The notes: generated by a model not told the origin, from the letters alone. Positions 9,490 to 18,914 are shown, counted from the first letter of the stretch. The stretch: 56,190 bases of DNA from Candidatus Avacidaminococcus intestinavium (GCA_018714505.1 DVNI01000021.1:1-56190), one strand, 5' to 3'. Program-made: numbers and translations.

Positions 9490-9972
9490 TTAAATAGTAT
9501 TGTTCTCAAAGTCTCTAACTAACTTGTCTAAGCGCCATGGCGCATATGCATTATATTCTAATGCTAAAGGCAGGTGTTGGGGACTTTTTTGCTCTAAACT
9601 ATGTAAATGCCCATGAATATTAATATCAGCTTTACCAAGTTCACTTACGGGTTCATGTGATAATAACAGACACTTCCCCGCATAGGGCAGACATAGAGAA
9701 AAACAAACTAATAAAAAACCTGCTTTTTCGTAAACTTCCGTTGCTAAATCGTCATGATTACCTAAAACAAGAACTTTTTTACCAGGTAACTGGGCAAATA
9801 TTGCTAAATCTTTTTTGGTAGCGGCTAAATCACCTAAATGTATAACTACATCTTCTTGTTTAATATTTTTTTGCCAATTCTCAATAATACGCGCATCAAA
9901 ATTTGCTGGACGCTTATGCGCTAGCAATTGCTCCGCATCACCAAAATGAGTATCCGTAATTAACCAGTACAT
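9490..9972 (-). CDS. Small metallophosphoesterase
   Basis: 160 residues, compact calcineurin-like phosphoesterase: TDTHFGD (DxH), HLGDLA (GD), GNHDD (GNHD), SHEP and HGHLHS (GHxH). All metal ligands are present. It overlaps the ABC ATPase gene by 13 bp and is therefore the last gene of the five-gene transport operon. The family cleaves phosphomono- or diesters; in this context it may act on the imported compound. SD AAGGAGG lies inside the end of the ATPase gene. Confidence 0.85.
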   Translation of the reverse strand: MYWLITDTHFGDAEQLLAHKRPANFDARIIENWQKNIKQEDVVIHLGDLAATKKDLAIFAQLPGKKVLVLGNHDDLATEVYEKAGFLLVCFSLCLPYAGKCLLLSHEPVSELGKADINIHGHLHSLEQKSPQHLPLALEYNAYAPWRLDKLVRDFENNTI

Positions 9973-10973
9973 TCGCTTTGTTCCTCCTTATGAAAAACAT
10001 GAACAAATTGCTGAGGTACATAAAGGTGCCCAGCTAAATTGTCTTCATAACCAACAGGCGCATCCACAAAAATTTCTACACCATCTACGTCAAGCATATA
10101 GCGACAATATGCGCCCATATACAATTGCTTTACTATCGTAGCCGGCCTATTTAAACCAGTAGTCGGTACATCTTGTCCATTAGGCAAAAATTGTGCTTCA
10201 CGAGAACGAATAACATAAACTAATTCTTTATCATTTTCTCGCACTGACAACAAATGACTTTCACCCATAAATTTAGCGGCAAATAATGTTTTAGGCTTTT
10301 CATAGATCTCATGAGGTGCTGCCGTTTGTTCTACAATGCCGTTATTCATAATAACAATATGATCTGCCATCGATAACGCTTCCTCCTGATCATGCGTAAC
10401 ATAAGCTGTCGTAATCCCAAAACTTTCTTGAATGCGTTTAATCTCTAGCCGTAAACGAACTCGCACCTTTGCATCTAAGTTTGATAACGGTTCATCCATC
10501 AAAAGCACCTTCGGCTGCACTACCAAAGAGCGTGCCAAAGCAATTCTCTGCTGTTGTCCTCCTGAATACTCTTGTGGCTTGCGTTTTTTCACATCCGCTG
10601 TATCTAATTCAACTTTAGTTAAAATGTCCACAACTCTGTTTTCAATTTCAGGCATTGATATTTTCTGCAACTTCAAACCATAGGCAATATTATCAAAAAC
10701 TGAAAGATGAGGCCACAAAGCATATTGCTGAAACACCATCGAAACATTTCTTTTTTGTGGACTAACATTCGTCACATCACGTTCATCAAAATATATTTGA
10801 CCAATATCTGGTTTATAAAACCCTGCAATCGTACGCAATAAAGTCGTTTTACCGCAACCACTAGGACCTACAATCGCCGTTAACTTGCCATCAGGAAGAG
10901 TTATATTGATATCATTAATACCAACTTTTTTCCCATAATATTTAGTAAGATTTTTAATATATATATTACTCAT
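9960..10973 (-). CDS. ABC transporter ATP-binding protein (Fe3+/polyamine/thiamine type)
   Basis: 337 residues. Walker A GPSGCGKTT, Q-loop FQQYALWPHLSV, signature YSGGQQQRIALARSL, Walker B VLLMDEPLSNLD, H-loop THDQEEAL, then a C-terminal TOBE-like domain. This is the PotA/FbpC group, which powers binding-protein-dependent importers. It follows permease 2 by 0 bp and overlaps the phosphoesterase. Together with the two permeases and the binding protein it forms a complete importer. Confidence 0.92.
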   Translation of the reverse strand: MSNIYIKNLTKYYGKKVGINDINITLPDGKLTAIVGPSGCGKTTLLRTIAGFYKPDIGQIYFDERDVTNVSPQKRNVSMVFQQYALWPHLSVFDNIAYGLKLQKISMPEIENRVVDILTKVELDTADVKKRKPQEYSGGQQQRIALARSLVVQPKVLLMDEPLSNLDAKVRVRLRLEIKRIQESFGITTAYVTHDQEEALSMADHIVIMNNGIVEQTAAPHEIYEKPKTLFAAKFMGESHLLSVRENDKELVYVIRSREAQFLPNGQDVPTTGLNRPATIVKQLYMGAYCRYMLDVDGVEIFVDAPVGYEDNLAGHLYVPQQFVHVFHKEEQSECTG

Positions 10974-11816
10974 TTAAAGCCTCCCAAAAGCTGCTAAATA
11001 CTCGGACTTCATATATCGCTGCAAAAGACCTAAAAAAAGCATACCTGGCAACATAAGTATAATCGCAATAACTGACGCTATTTGCATCTCATAGCCATTA
11101 GCCGCGTTATACATATAAATAGGCGCCGTTACAATAAATGGAGCGCCAATTAATAGCGAGCCCGTAAATTCATCTAATGCAAATAAAAAAACTAAAAGAC
11201 CAGCTGAAATAATACCAGGCAAAGCCATCGGTAGTGAAATTTTAAAGAATGTCTTCAACGCTCCTGCACCCAAAATAAAAGAAGCTTCTTCCATATATGG
11301 TTGTATATTTCTAAATACTGAAACTAATGTCCAAACAGAATAAACGATAGCTCCTACCAATTGAATTAAAAGAACCCCCGAGACCGTACCGACCAAATTC
11401 CATTTATACATTAAAGTCATAGTATTAGTGTAAACAGGCAATTGCGGAAAAGCTTGTGGAATCAGAAAGATAGCCATGAAAACAGCCTGCATTGGTAATT
11501 TGCGTCGCGCTATCAAATAGGCGACGGGCACTGTAATCACTAAACAAATCACAGTAACAGCAATAGCAAGCCAAAAGCTCAAAATAAAAGACTGAATAAT
11601 GTCACCTGTTAACGCCCGTTCCCAATAATATAATCCCCAAACCGTTGGTAATGAATTAGGCCAAAACCATTCCCGTGCCAAAGACCAAATCATTAAGCTC
11701 GATAATGGTCCAATAATAAAAATAAAGGCAAAGCTCAATAATAATATTTTTAATAAAAACGCTTGCCAATCCAATTTTTTATAAACGAATGACCTCATAG
11801 TAGACTCAACTTCCAT
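10974..11816 (-). CDS. ABC transporter permease (second of pair)
   Basis: About 280 residues from the ATG at 11816, which I prefer because GGAG lies 7 nt before it; an open frame extends further upstream into the previous gene. Six membrane helices. The EAA-like cytoplasmic loop reads EEASFILGAGALKTFFKISLP, which docks with the ATPase. It belongs to the binding-protein-dependent inner membrane permease family (PotC/FbpB-like). It overlaps the first permease by 11 bp, indicating translational coupling. Confidence 0.88.
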   Translation of the reverse strand: MEVESTMRSFVYKKLDWQAFLLKILLLSFAFIFIIGPLSSLMIWSLAREWFWPNSLPTVWGLYYWERALTGDIIQSFILSFWLAIAVTVICLVITVPVAYLIARRKLPMQAVFMAIFLIPQAFPQLPVYTNTMTLMYKWNLVGTVSGVLLIQLVGAIVYSVWTLVSVFRNIQPYMEEASFILGAGALKTFFKISLPMALPGIISAGLLVFLFALDEFTGSLLIGAPFIVTAPIYMYNAANGYEMQIASVIAIILMLPGMLFLGLLQRYMKSEYLAAFGRL

Positions 11817-12657
11817 ATTTCGTCTCCGCCCCTTTACCCATGCCATTCAAATAATAAATAGTTGCACCCATTGAAAAAAGATAACCAAACACGCCAATAG
11901 CATTAGCCATGCCAAGATTCTGCTGTTCAATCATTTGTTGATGGACATCAATCATCAGCATTTGACTACCACCCCCGCCACCAATCATGGCCGGTATAGA
12001 GAAAGACCCCATCATAGAGGTGAAAGTTAATACCGCAATTACACCAAAACTACTTTTACAAATTGGCACTAGAAAATCTTTTACTAACTGATATTTACTA
12101 GCACCCATGCTTTCTGCCGCTTCTAGCATATTTTGATTAACACCACGAAACGAACCAAGAACCAACAATAATGAAATTCCTAAATTTTTCCAGACTAAAG
12201 CAAAAATAAGTCCCGCACTCGAAAAAGCAATCTGTGGTAAGTTATCTGGGTTAACAATATTTAAAGCATTCAATAATGACGTAAGAGTACCATGTGGTGC
12301 TAAAAACACTCGGACCGCATGTCCTACAACAACATAAGGAACAAAAAGCGGTATTTTAAAAATAAATTCCACTACTGCAAAAGAATACAGACGTAAAACA
12401 CCACTCAAAATAATAGATAATAGCAAAAGAATAAATAAACTAACTAACGAAATAAAGACTGTAAAAAATATATCAGAAGAATATCTTTCCCAACTTTGTA
12501 CGTAATTCAATAGTGAATAGCTATCATCAGCTAATTGAAAACTACGCTGAAAAGACAATAAAAATGGATAAATAAAAAGCACTATAATCAACAAAGTGGA
12601 AGGCAGCGCAAAAGCGATGCCTTTCCACTTTGATAACATTATATTAATTTTTTTCAT
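11806..12657 (-). CDS. ABC transporter permease (first of pair)
   Basis: About 283 residues from the ATG at 12657, overlapping the binding-protein gene by 14 bp; alternative in-frame starts lie at 12663 and further upstream. Six membrane helices, with the EAA loop EAAESMGASKYQLVKDFLVP. Same importer family as its neighbour (PotB-like). A run of glycines (IGGGGGSQM) occurs in a loop near the C-terminus. Start choice is uncertain because no SD clearly favours one ATG. Confidence 0.86.
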   Translation of the reverse strand: MKKINIMLSKWKGIAFALPSTLLIIVLFIYPFLLSFQRSFQLADDSYSLLNYVQSWERYSSDIFFTVFISLVSLFILLLLSIILSGVLRLYSFAVVEFIFKIPLFVPYVVVGHAVRVFLAPHGTLTSLLNALNIVNPDNLPQIAFSSAGLIFALVWKNLGISLLLVLGSFRGVNQNMLEAAESMGASKYQLVKDFLVPICKSSFGVIAVLTFTSMMGSFSIPAMIGGGGGSQMLMIDVHQQMIEQQNLGMANAIGVFGYLFSMGATIYYLNGMGKGAETKYGS

Positions 12658-13822
12658 AAGCATCTTTAAGGTCTTTAAAGTAACTGTCGAATGGGAAAGA
12701 TTGTCCATTTTTATTTAAAATTTCTGGAGTAATATTCTTAAATAAAGCTTCTTTGGTCGCGTCACTAACTACCGACATAACCTTTCCCGCATCAATACCA
12801 GGATACCAATTGAATTTCTCTACCACGACTTTACCTTGCACCTCAGGTGAAATCAAATAATCTGCATATGCTAAAGCAGCATCTTTATTTTGATTCTTTT
12901 TAATAATAACAACATACATTGGCTGACCTGGGAAACCCGGTGCTGGCAATGCTAATTGTACGTTTTTATTCATGCGTCCTTCCGCTAACCAAGTATTAAA
13001 CATATCTACCCACACTGGGCCAGCATCAATTTCGCCGCGATTTAGCATATCTAAAGTACCATTATTACCATTAGTATAGACAACAGGAAGTGCCTTTAAT
13101 TCTTTAATTACAGGCACCCATTTATCTTCTACCGCTTGATCTACTGGACCACGACTCATCTTATCGTAATCACCCGTTTTTGCATAAACATAACCAGTTA
13201 CAAACGCCACACCAGAAGCACCATTTTTGATACCATTATAACCAAATCTATTAGGATTTGCTTTAATCCAGCCTTCTAATTCATCAATCGTAGCAAAAGG
13301 TTTATTGATTTTTTCAGAATTAAAAGCAATTGCTACCTGACTATGAAATAATGGTGCTACATAACCTTCAACATTTTGTCCTAGCGCATTTATTGAATCA
13401 TCAGAAATAATACCGCTTTTATTGGTTGCCATCGGCAGCCACTTTTCAATTAAATCTGCCTCTATCAATTGTTTCATAATACTTTGATGCACGATCGCCA
13501 CATCAATATCATACTTTTCTTTATTAGCATCTTTTTGTGCTTTTAATTTATTGTAAATAGCGACTGAACCAGCATCTCCTGGTCCTGTCCCTACGACATT
13601 TAGTTTAACATCTTTAGATATTCTTTCTGTAAAGAGCGCGTTAACATCCCTTTTGAAAAACTCTACCATATTAGTATCACCAGCCGTGGCAATATTAATA
13701 GTTCCCCCCAAAGCCCCTTTTTCTTTCTTTTCTTCTACGCTGTTACCACCGCACCCAGCCAACACTAATGTGCCCAAACATAATGCTGTTAACGCCGTTA
13801 ACATTCTTTTTTTACTGAACAT
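12644..13822 (-). CDS. ABC transporter substrate-binding lipoprotein
   Basis: 392 residues. Lipoprotein signal peptide with lipobox LAGC (Cys about 24). The mature part looks like a family 1 extracellular binding protein of the spermidine/iron/thiamine cluster: NIATAGDTNMVEFF at the start, and late motifs for a ligand lobe (GEIDAGPVWVDMFNTW, ALAYADYLISPEVQGK). Strong SD (AAGGAGG). First gene of the operon running to the phosphoesterase at 9490. The ligand is not identifiable; polyamine, thiamine, phosphonate or iron remain possible. Confidence 0.85.
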   Translation of the reverse strand: MFSKKRMLTALTALCLGTLVLAGCGGNSVEEKKEKGALGGTINIATAGDTNMVEFFKRDVNALFTERISKDVKLNVVGTGPGDAGSVAIYNKLKAQKDANKEKYDIDVAIVHQSIMKQLIEADLIEKWLPMATNKSGIISDDSINALGQNVEGYVAPLFHSQVAIAFNSEKINKPFATIDELEGWIKANPNRFGYNGIKNGASGVAFVTGYVYAKTGDYDKMSRGPVDQAVEDKWVPVIKELKALPVVYTNGNNGTLDMLNRGEIDAGPVWVDMFNTWLAEGRMNKNVQLALPAPGFPGQPMYVVIIKKNQNKDAALAYADYLISPEVQGKVVVEKFNWYPGIDAGKVMSVVSDATKEALFKNITPEILNKNGQSFPFDSYFKDLKDAYEKN

Positions 13823-13940
13823 AAATTTATTATCCTCCTTTTTAGCAAAAACAATACTCCATTTGTTTTCATTCTAACATTCTTGGTTTTTGTAATTGTT
13901 AGCTAAAGGTAAAATTTAGATTAATATTTGCTGCTCACTA

Positions 13941-13979
13941 AAAAAAGAATGTTCCTATTAAAAAACAAGGAACATTCCC
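13941..13979 (-). terminator. Intrinsic terminator of the lpdD/ubiX/DUF554 operon
   Basis: On the minus strand, GAATGTTCCT pairs with AGGAACATTC around a T/A-rich loop and is followed by a seven-T run. It lies about 110 bp beyond the lpdD stop. Confidence 0.8.
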
Positions 13980-14090
13980 AAACAATATCTTTAATTTTAT
14001 CAGTAAAACTCGGATTCAAATGAAAATGCAGCGTTAAAAATTGTGTGTTTTCTAATATTACTTTTATAATCCAAAGATAATATTAATGAC

Positions 14091-14474
14091 TTACTCAATA
14101 GTTTCATCTAAGTAAATCTTAATTTTTTTGATCATCTCTTTAAAATTTATTTGTAATCGATATAAATCATTACTTGTCGCCTCATCAATATGAATTCCCA
14201 CTGTAACAAGAACATTGGTATTAAACAAACTTGCTAAGTATAATGATGCTGCTCTAGCAAACTCATCATCCTTATGTCCAACAACACATAAAACAGAGGC
14301 ACTAGCTGAAATACTGCCATCTTTTCTTAAACTATTTCTAGGTGTTGCCAACGACACAGCCCCTATATGAGGTGTGTCTCCTCCTCCAATACAAACTATT
14401 ATATCTTTCTGCATTATAACAATATCCGCCATAATAATATATGGTTTCTTACCTACGGTCAGTATTGATCGCAT
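14091..14474 (-). CDS. lpdD: LpdD-like prenylated-flavin chaperone domain protein
   Basis: 128 residues from the ATG at 14474, 1 bp after the ubiX stop, with GGAG upstream; a longer frame into ubiX is less likely. Motifs GGGDTPHIGAVSLATPR and HKDDEFARAASLYLA match the small LpdD/YclD-like subunit found beside UbiD-type gallate and hydroxybenzoate decarboxylases. In Lactobacillus plantarum the lpdB, lpdC and lpdD genes belong to gallate decarboxylase. LpdD is thought to help deliver or mature the prenyl-FMN cofactor. Its partner UbiD lies on the other strand at 16961. Confidence 0.8.
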   Translation of the reverse strand: MRSILTVGKKPYIIMADIVIMQKDIIVCIGGGDTPHIGAVSLATPRNSLRKDGSISASASVLCVVGHKDDEFARAASLYLASLFNTNVLVTVGIHIDEATSNDLYRLQINFKEMIKKIKIYLDETIE

Positions 14475-14475
14475 T

Positions 14476-15039
14476 CTACTCAGCTCCAGCCCATGGAACG
14501 AATTTTTTATAATCAATATTAAACTGCATTAATATTTTACCAATAATATGATCTATCTGTTGCTCCAAAGAATTTGAATTGTTATAAAAGGTTAATAATG
14601 GTGGAATAATAATACAACCATTATCACTAACCTCTTTAATATTGCGCAAATGAATACGACTAAAAGGCATTTCACGCGGAACTAATACCACCTTACGATT
14701 TTCCTTTAAACAAACATCGGCCGCTCGTAAAAGCAGATTGTCCGCATAACCAGCAGCAATACCAGCTACTGTTTTCATACTGCAAGGAATAATAATCATC
14801 CCATCCGTTTTAAAAGAACCACTAGAAATGGTTGCTGCTAAATTTTTATTATCATGATTAATATCAGCCAAAGCCATAACTTCTTCTAAATGTACTTGCG
14901 TTTCATACGCAAAATTCTTACAAGCACCTTCAGTTATAACTAAATGTACTTCACAATTCGAAATTTGTTTAAGTGCCTTTAACATATATTGCGCCATAAC
15001 AACACCACTAGCACCAGATATTCCAACAATCAAACGCAT
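14476..15039 (-). CDS. ubiX: UbiX-family flavin prenyltransferase
   Basis: 187 residues. Rossmann-like start VGISGASGVVMAQY is the UbiX/Pad1 signature; IIPCSMKTVAGIAAGYADNL and LVPREMPFSRIHLRN complete the FMN and dimethylallyl-phosphate site. The enzyme makes prenylated FMN, the cofactor of UbiD decarboxylases. It is translationally close to lpdD (1 bp) and 13 bp after the DUF554 gene. Probably the lpdB equivalent. SD AAGGAG. Confidence 0.93.
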   Translation of the reverse strand: MRLIVGISGASGVVMAQYMLKALKQISNCEVHLVITEGACKNFAYETQVHLEEVMALADINHDNKNLAATISSGSFKTDGMIIIPCSMKTVAGIAAGYADNLLLRAADVCLKENRKVVLVPREMPFSRIHLRNIKEVSDNGCIIIPPLLTFYNNSNSLEQQIDHIIGKILMQFNIDYKKFVPWAGAE

Positions 15040-15052
15040 GACAACCAGCTCC

Positions 15053-15796
15053 TTATTTTAATAATGGCACAATATAAGCAACCCAAATATATGATAGTGG
15101 CATAACAAGCGCCATTGCCGGCAACATATTTCCAATAGGAAAAGCTTTTATACCACAGATTCTAAGTCCTGTTGCAAACATCAAGATTCCACCACAAGCA
15201 GAAAAATCAGCTAACATACGAGGTGTAGTCATTGGCATAATTAAGCCAGCTGTCAGAAATAATACTATCAAAACTATAAACTGTGGGATTACAACTGCTG
15301 TAACTATATAGCCAAGTCCTGTTGCAAATATCGCTGCAGTAAATAAATCCAAAATAGACTTTGTTAATAAAATAGTATGATCACCAGTTAACCCCGACTC
15401 TAAAGCACCAAAAATACCCGTACCGCTAGCCGAAAACAAGACAATAATACTAATTAACTTTTCCATATATTCATTGCGGTCCTTTATATTTGAAGTGTTA
15501 GGAAAAATTGCGCCAATCGGACGCTCAAATTTTTTAGCTCCCCACGCAATACCTTTTTCCAAATAAATTAGTTCTCCAACAGCAGTACCAACTATTACTG
15601 CAAAAATTACCGCTGGTAATGTTTGCATCTTAACAATAGTAGCAATCCCCATCGCACACGAAGAACAACCAAAAACCAATGGTAAACTTATCCTCAGTCT
15701 TTCTGGCAATCGTTCTCCTAAAAAAGCACCGATTAATCCACCAATTACTACCGCCAACCCATTTACAATTACACCAATTGGCATAATATCCATCAT
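15053..15796 (-). CDS. DUF554 membrane protein
   Basis: 248 residues from the ATG at 15796 (SD AAGGAG, 6 nt). Seven or so membrane helices; opening PIGVIVNGLAVVIGGLIGA and later SASGTGIFGALESGLTGDH are typical of DUF554 (YdfK-like). Function unknown in the family. Here it heads the ubiX/lpdD operon and faces the LysR gene, so a role in uptake or export of an aromatic acid is a reasonable guess, not shown by sequence. Confidence 0.82.
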   Translation of the reverse strand: MMDIMPIGVIVNGLAVVIGGLIGAFLGERLPERLRISLPLVFGCSSCAMGIATIVKMQTLPAVIFAVIVGTAVGELIYLEKGIAWGAKKFERPIGAIFPNTSNIKDRNEYMEKLISIIVLFSASGTGIFGALESGLTGDHTILLTKSILDLFTAAIFATGLGYIVTAVVIPQFIVLIVLFLTAGLIMPMTTPRMLADFSACGGILMFATGLRICGIKAFPIGNMLPAMALVMPLSYIWVAYIVPLLK

Positions 15797-16033
15797 CACC
15801 AACTCCTTATATTATAATTGTCTCTAAAATATCATGTACCTTTAAAATACATAAACACCATCGCGATATGTTACTTATATAATAGTATGAATTAAGGCAG
15901 CATTACAATTCTTTTCCGGCATTACACTTACTCCGTTTCGGAATAGTACTTCACATGGATATATGTTATGCTAAAGACGAGAAAGGATTTCGCATATCCT
16001 CTTTGACTCGGTACCGCAAAGGAGATTACGCAA
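15797..16033. promoter_or_regulatory. Divergent control region of the decarboxylase cluster
   Basis: 237 bp between DUF554 (minus) and LysR (plus). It contains a TATAAT at about 15878 and a short inverted repeat, AGGAT-ttcgcat-ATCCT, at 15984-16000, 34 bp before the LysR ATG. A LysR autoregulatory site is expected here, but I could not single out a convincing T-N11-A palindrome. Confidence 0.35.
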
Positions 16034-16948
16034 ATGAATTTTAATCAAATAACTTATTTCTTAGCAATTCTCAGAACTGGCAATTTTTCTAATGCCGCCG
16101 AAGATTGTTTTATTTCTCAATCCTCACTTTCTAAACAAATTAAAGCACTAGAAGAAGAATTGAATGTTGAACTATTTCGTCGTTCTCATACCAAAATTTT
16201 CTTAACTGATGCCGGCTATGATTTTTTTGTATTTGCAGAAAAAGTTATAGCTGAACGACACCAATTGCAAGGGAGGCTTGGGCGTTTTAACGCAAAAAAC
16301 AATTATACCATATCAATAGGTTCTATTCCTGTTGTTGAATCCTATGGATTAGCTAGTATTTTTGCAAAGTTTCAAGTAAAAATGCTTCACCAAGGCTTTA
16401 ATGTCAATATTGATTTATTCTCTGAGGAGCAAAATACCGTCTTTAATGCATTAAAAAGCAATCAAGTAAGCCTAGCATTCTTGCGTCCGCCCTACTTATC
16501 GACAGATTTATATGAAACTTTACTTATTGCGGTTGACGAATTAGTTTTTATTTGCCACTTAAATAATCCCCTAAGTAGTTTACCAGAAATTGACTTAAGT
16601 ACTCTGAATAACGAACGCTTTATTTTACTTACACCTCGCTCTACACTTTATCAAACTTGTGCCGCTGAACTTACGCGTCATAAACTTATAAGCAACGTTG
16701 TTTCAACAACCGGCCGTCACGCTGTCATTCTAGAAATGGTCAATGATGAATTGGGGGTTACTCTTCTACCACGAAAATTATTAAACAAACAAATGCATCC
16801 AAATCTAGTTGCAATAAAATTAAAAGATAAAATCATTTCTAAACTAGTCTTAACTAAAGCAAAAAACCAAGAACTAAACTCACCGGCTATGCAATTCTGG
16901 GAATTTATTAAAGAACACTACCTTATTGATGATTTTACTAAAATTTAG
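16034..16948 (+). CDS. LysR-family transcriptional regulator
   Basis: 304 residues. N-terminal winged HTH (FNQITYFLAILRTGNFSNAA, then ISQSSLSKQIKALEEEL) and a C-terminal effector-binding domain, the standard LysR plan. It sits between the ubiX operon and ubiD and shares the plus strand with ubiD, 12 bp upstream, so it likely controls the aromatic-acid decarboxylase genes and its own expression. SD AAAGGAG. Confidence 0.92.
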   Translation: MNFNQITYFLAILRTGNFSNAAEDCFISQSSLSKQIKALEEELNVELFRRSHTKIFLTDAGYDFFVFAEKVIAERHQLQGRLGRFNAKNNYTISIGSIPVVESYGLASIFAKFQVKMLHQGFNVNIDLFSEEQNTVFNALKSNQVSLAFLRPPYLSTDLYETLLIAVDELVFICHLNNPLSSLPEIDLSTLNNERFILLTPRSTLYQTCAAELTRHKLISNVVSTTGRHAVILEMVNDELGVTLLPRKLLNKQMHPNLVAIKLKDKIISKLVLTKAKNQELNSPAMQFWEFIKEHYLIDDFTKI

Positions 16949-16960
16949 GAGGTTTATGTT

Positions 16961-18433
16961 ATGAAAGTTAATGATTTACGCTCCGCTCTAAAACTATTAA
17001 AAACACTACCTGGCCAATTAATCGAAACTAATGTTGAAGCAGATCCTGTCGCTGAAATATCTGGCATCTATCGTTATGTCGGGGCTCGTGGCACATGTAT
17101 GCGTCCTTCACCATTAGGTCCAGCTATGTTATTTAACAACGTCAAAGGACATCCTGATTCTCGCGTATTAATTGGGCTTTTATCAAGCCGAGAACGTGTT
17201 GCTCATTTACTTGGTGCACCGGCTAATAAACTCGGATTCTTACTTAAAGATTCTGTGCAAACACCAATTGCTCCAATCGTTATTCAAACTGGTTCTGCTC
17301 CCTGTCAAGAAGTAGTACACTTAGCAACCGATAAAGACTTTGATATTCGCAAACTCGTTCCTGCACCTACAAATACCGAAGAAGATGCTGGCCCATATAT
17401 TACTATGGGACTTTGTTATGGCACTGATCCTGAAAACGGTAATCACGATGTAACAATTCATCGTCTTTGCCTCCAAAGCAAAGACGAAATTTCAATGTAT
17501 TTTGTACCAGGTCGCCATCTAGATATATTTAGACAAAAATATGAAAATGCTAACCAACCGATGCCAATATCTATTAGCATTGGCGTTGATCCAGCTATTG
17601 AAATTGCTGCATGTTTTGAACCACCAACAACTCCTTTAGGATTTGATGAACTTAGCATTGCCGGAAGTCTACGCCATCAAGCCGTTGAATTAACAAATTG
17701 TCTCACGATTAAGGAAAAAGCAATAGCTCGTGCTGAATACGTTATTGAAGGTGAACTTTTGCCTAACATTAGAATTAGAGAAGATCAAAATACTAATACT
17801 GGTAAAGCAATGCCCGAATTCCCAGGCTATACAGGCGGTATGAAGCCAGAGCTACCAATTATAAAAGTTAAAGCTGTAACTCATCGCCTTAACCCTATTA
17901 TGCAAAGCTGTATAGGACCATCAGAAGAACATGTTAATATGGCCGGAATTCCTACTGAGGCGAGTATTCTTGGAATGACCGAGAAAGCGTTACCCGGCAA
18001 TGTAGCAAATGTATACGCTCATTCTTCTGGTGGTGGTAAATATATGGCCATTATTCAGTTCAAAAAAACAAAACCTGTTGATGAAGGTCGCCAACGTCAA
18101 GCAGCGCTGCTTGCCTTTTCTGCCTTCTCAGAATTAAAACATGTCATCTTAGTCGATGATGACGTCGATATTTTTGACACAAATGATGTTCTATGGGCAC
18201 TTAACACACGCTATCAAGGTGATATTGATACAATCTTTATTCCCGGTGTCCGCTGCCACCCCTTAGATCCATCACAAACCCCAGCATTTAACCCCAATAT
18301 TCGCGATGTTGGCATATCATGCAAAACTATTTTTGATTGTACAGTTCCTTTTGCGCTTAAAGCTAAGTTTCAACGAAGCAAATTCAAAGAGTTAGACCCC
18401 GCAAAATGGGTACCAGAACTCTTTAATAAATAA
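16961..18433 (+). CDS. lpdC: UbiD-family prenyl-FMN-dependent decarboxylase (gallate/protocatechuate type)
   Basis: 490 residues, typical of UbiD. The conserved ARGTCMRPSPLGPAMLFNN start, the HRLCLQ/YFVPGRHL block, IRIREDQNTN (catalytic Arg-Glu) and EFPGYTGG segments are visible. The cofactor is prenyl-FMN made by UbiX. Closest in plan to gallate or hydroxybenzoate decarboxylases (LpdC), because lpdB- and lpdD-like genes and a LysR regulator sit alongside. Non-oxidative decarboxylation of an aromatic acid is expected; the exact acid is unknown. SD AGGAGG. Confidence 0.88.
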   Translation: MKVNDLRSALKLLKTLPGQLIETNVEADPVAEISGIYRYVGARGTCMRPSPLGPAMLFNNVKGHPDSRVLIGLLSSRERVAHLLGAPANKLGFLLKDSVQTPIAPIVIQTGSAPCQEVVHLATDKDFDIRKLVPAPTNTEEDAGPYITMGLCYGTDPENGNHDVTIHRLCLQSKDEISMYFVPGRHLDIFRQKYENANQPMPISISIGVDPAIEIAACFEPPTTPLGFDELSIAGSLRHQAVELTNCLTIKEKAIARAEYVIEGELLPNIRIREDQNTNTGKAMPEFPGYTGGMKPELPIIKVKAVTHRLNPIMQSCIGPSEEHVNMAGIPTEASILGMTEKALPGNVANVYAHSSGGGKYMAIIQFKKTKPVDEGRQRQAALLAFSAFSELKHVILVDDDVDIFDTNDVLWALNTRYQGDIDTIFIPGVRCHPLDPSQTPAFNPNIRDVGISCKTIFDCTVPFALKAKFQRSKFKELDPAKWVPELFNK

Positions 18434-18471
18434 TTATTTATTTTCACCTTGCACTGCATATTATTCCACAA

Positions 18472-18508
18472 ATTATTCACTTGACTATTGTCTAAACTAT
18501 TGTATTAT
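18472..18508 (+). promoter_or_regulatory. Promoter of the GlsB-like gene (shared motif)
   Basis: TTGACT (18481-18486), 16-bp spacer, TATTAT (18503-18508). The upstream ATTCAC and the spacer start (ATT) are repeated at 31911-31925 before the histone-H1-like gene, suggesting common control. Confidence 0.65.
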
Positions 18509-18597
18509 TAAATTAAGACACTATAAGTAATTCGTTTCTTTAAGTAAGACCTATTAAATATACTGCGTTAAATTTATTTTAAAAAGGAGTGTTTAAT

Positions 18598-18849
18598 ATG
18601 GGAATAATTAGTTGGATAATTATCGGTGCATTAGCAGGTTGGATTGCAAGTATGTTAACGGGCAACAACGCCAAAATGGGTGCTATTGCAAACATTTCCG
18701 CAGGTATTGTTGGTGCTGTAATTGGCGGGTATGTTGTTGGATTCTTTGGCATGGACGGCGTTGATGGATTTAATTTACGTAGTTTAATGGTTTCCGTTGT
18801 CGGTGCTTTTATTTTACTTACCGCATTAAATATGATTAACAAAAAATAA
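18598..18849 (+). CDS. GlsB/YeaQ/YmgE family stress-response membrane protein
   Basis: 83 residues from the ATG at 18598 (AAGGAG 9 nt before it; an in-frame GTG at 18589 overlaps the SD spacing and is less likely). Three Gly-rich membrane segments: WIIIGALAGWIASMLTG, ISAGIVGAVIGGYVVGFFG and a last LMVSVVGAFILLTALNMI. This is the transglycosylase-associated/YeaQ fold, small stress-induced membrane proteins of unknown mechanism. Monocistronic with a terminator right after it. Confidence 0.88.
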   Translation: MGIISWIIIGALAGWIASMLTGNNAKMGAIANISAGIVGAVIGGYVVGFFGMDGVDGFNLRSLMVSVVGAFILLTALNMINKK

Positions 18850-18860
18850 CAGCCAAGTAG

Positions 18861-18899
18861 AAAAAGCCAAGAGGTAAAATTCTACCTCTTGGCTTTTTT
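18861..18899. terminator. Bidirectional intrinsic terminator
   Basis: AAAAAGCCAAGAGGTA and TACCTCTTGGCTTTTTT form a 15-bp stem with A and T tracts, between the convergent GlsB-like and NlpC/P60 genes. Confidence 0.88.
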
Positions 18900-18914
18900 A
18901 TTCTTAATAAAGCT

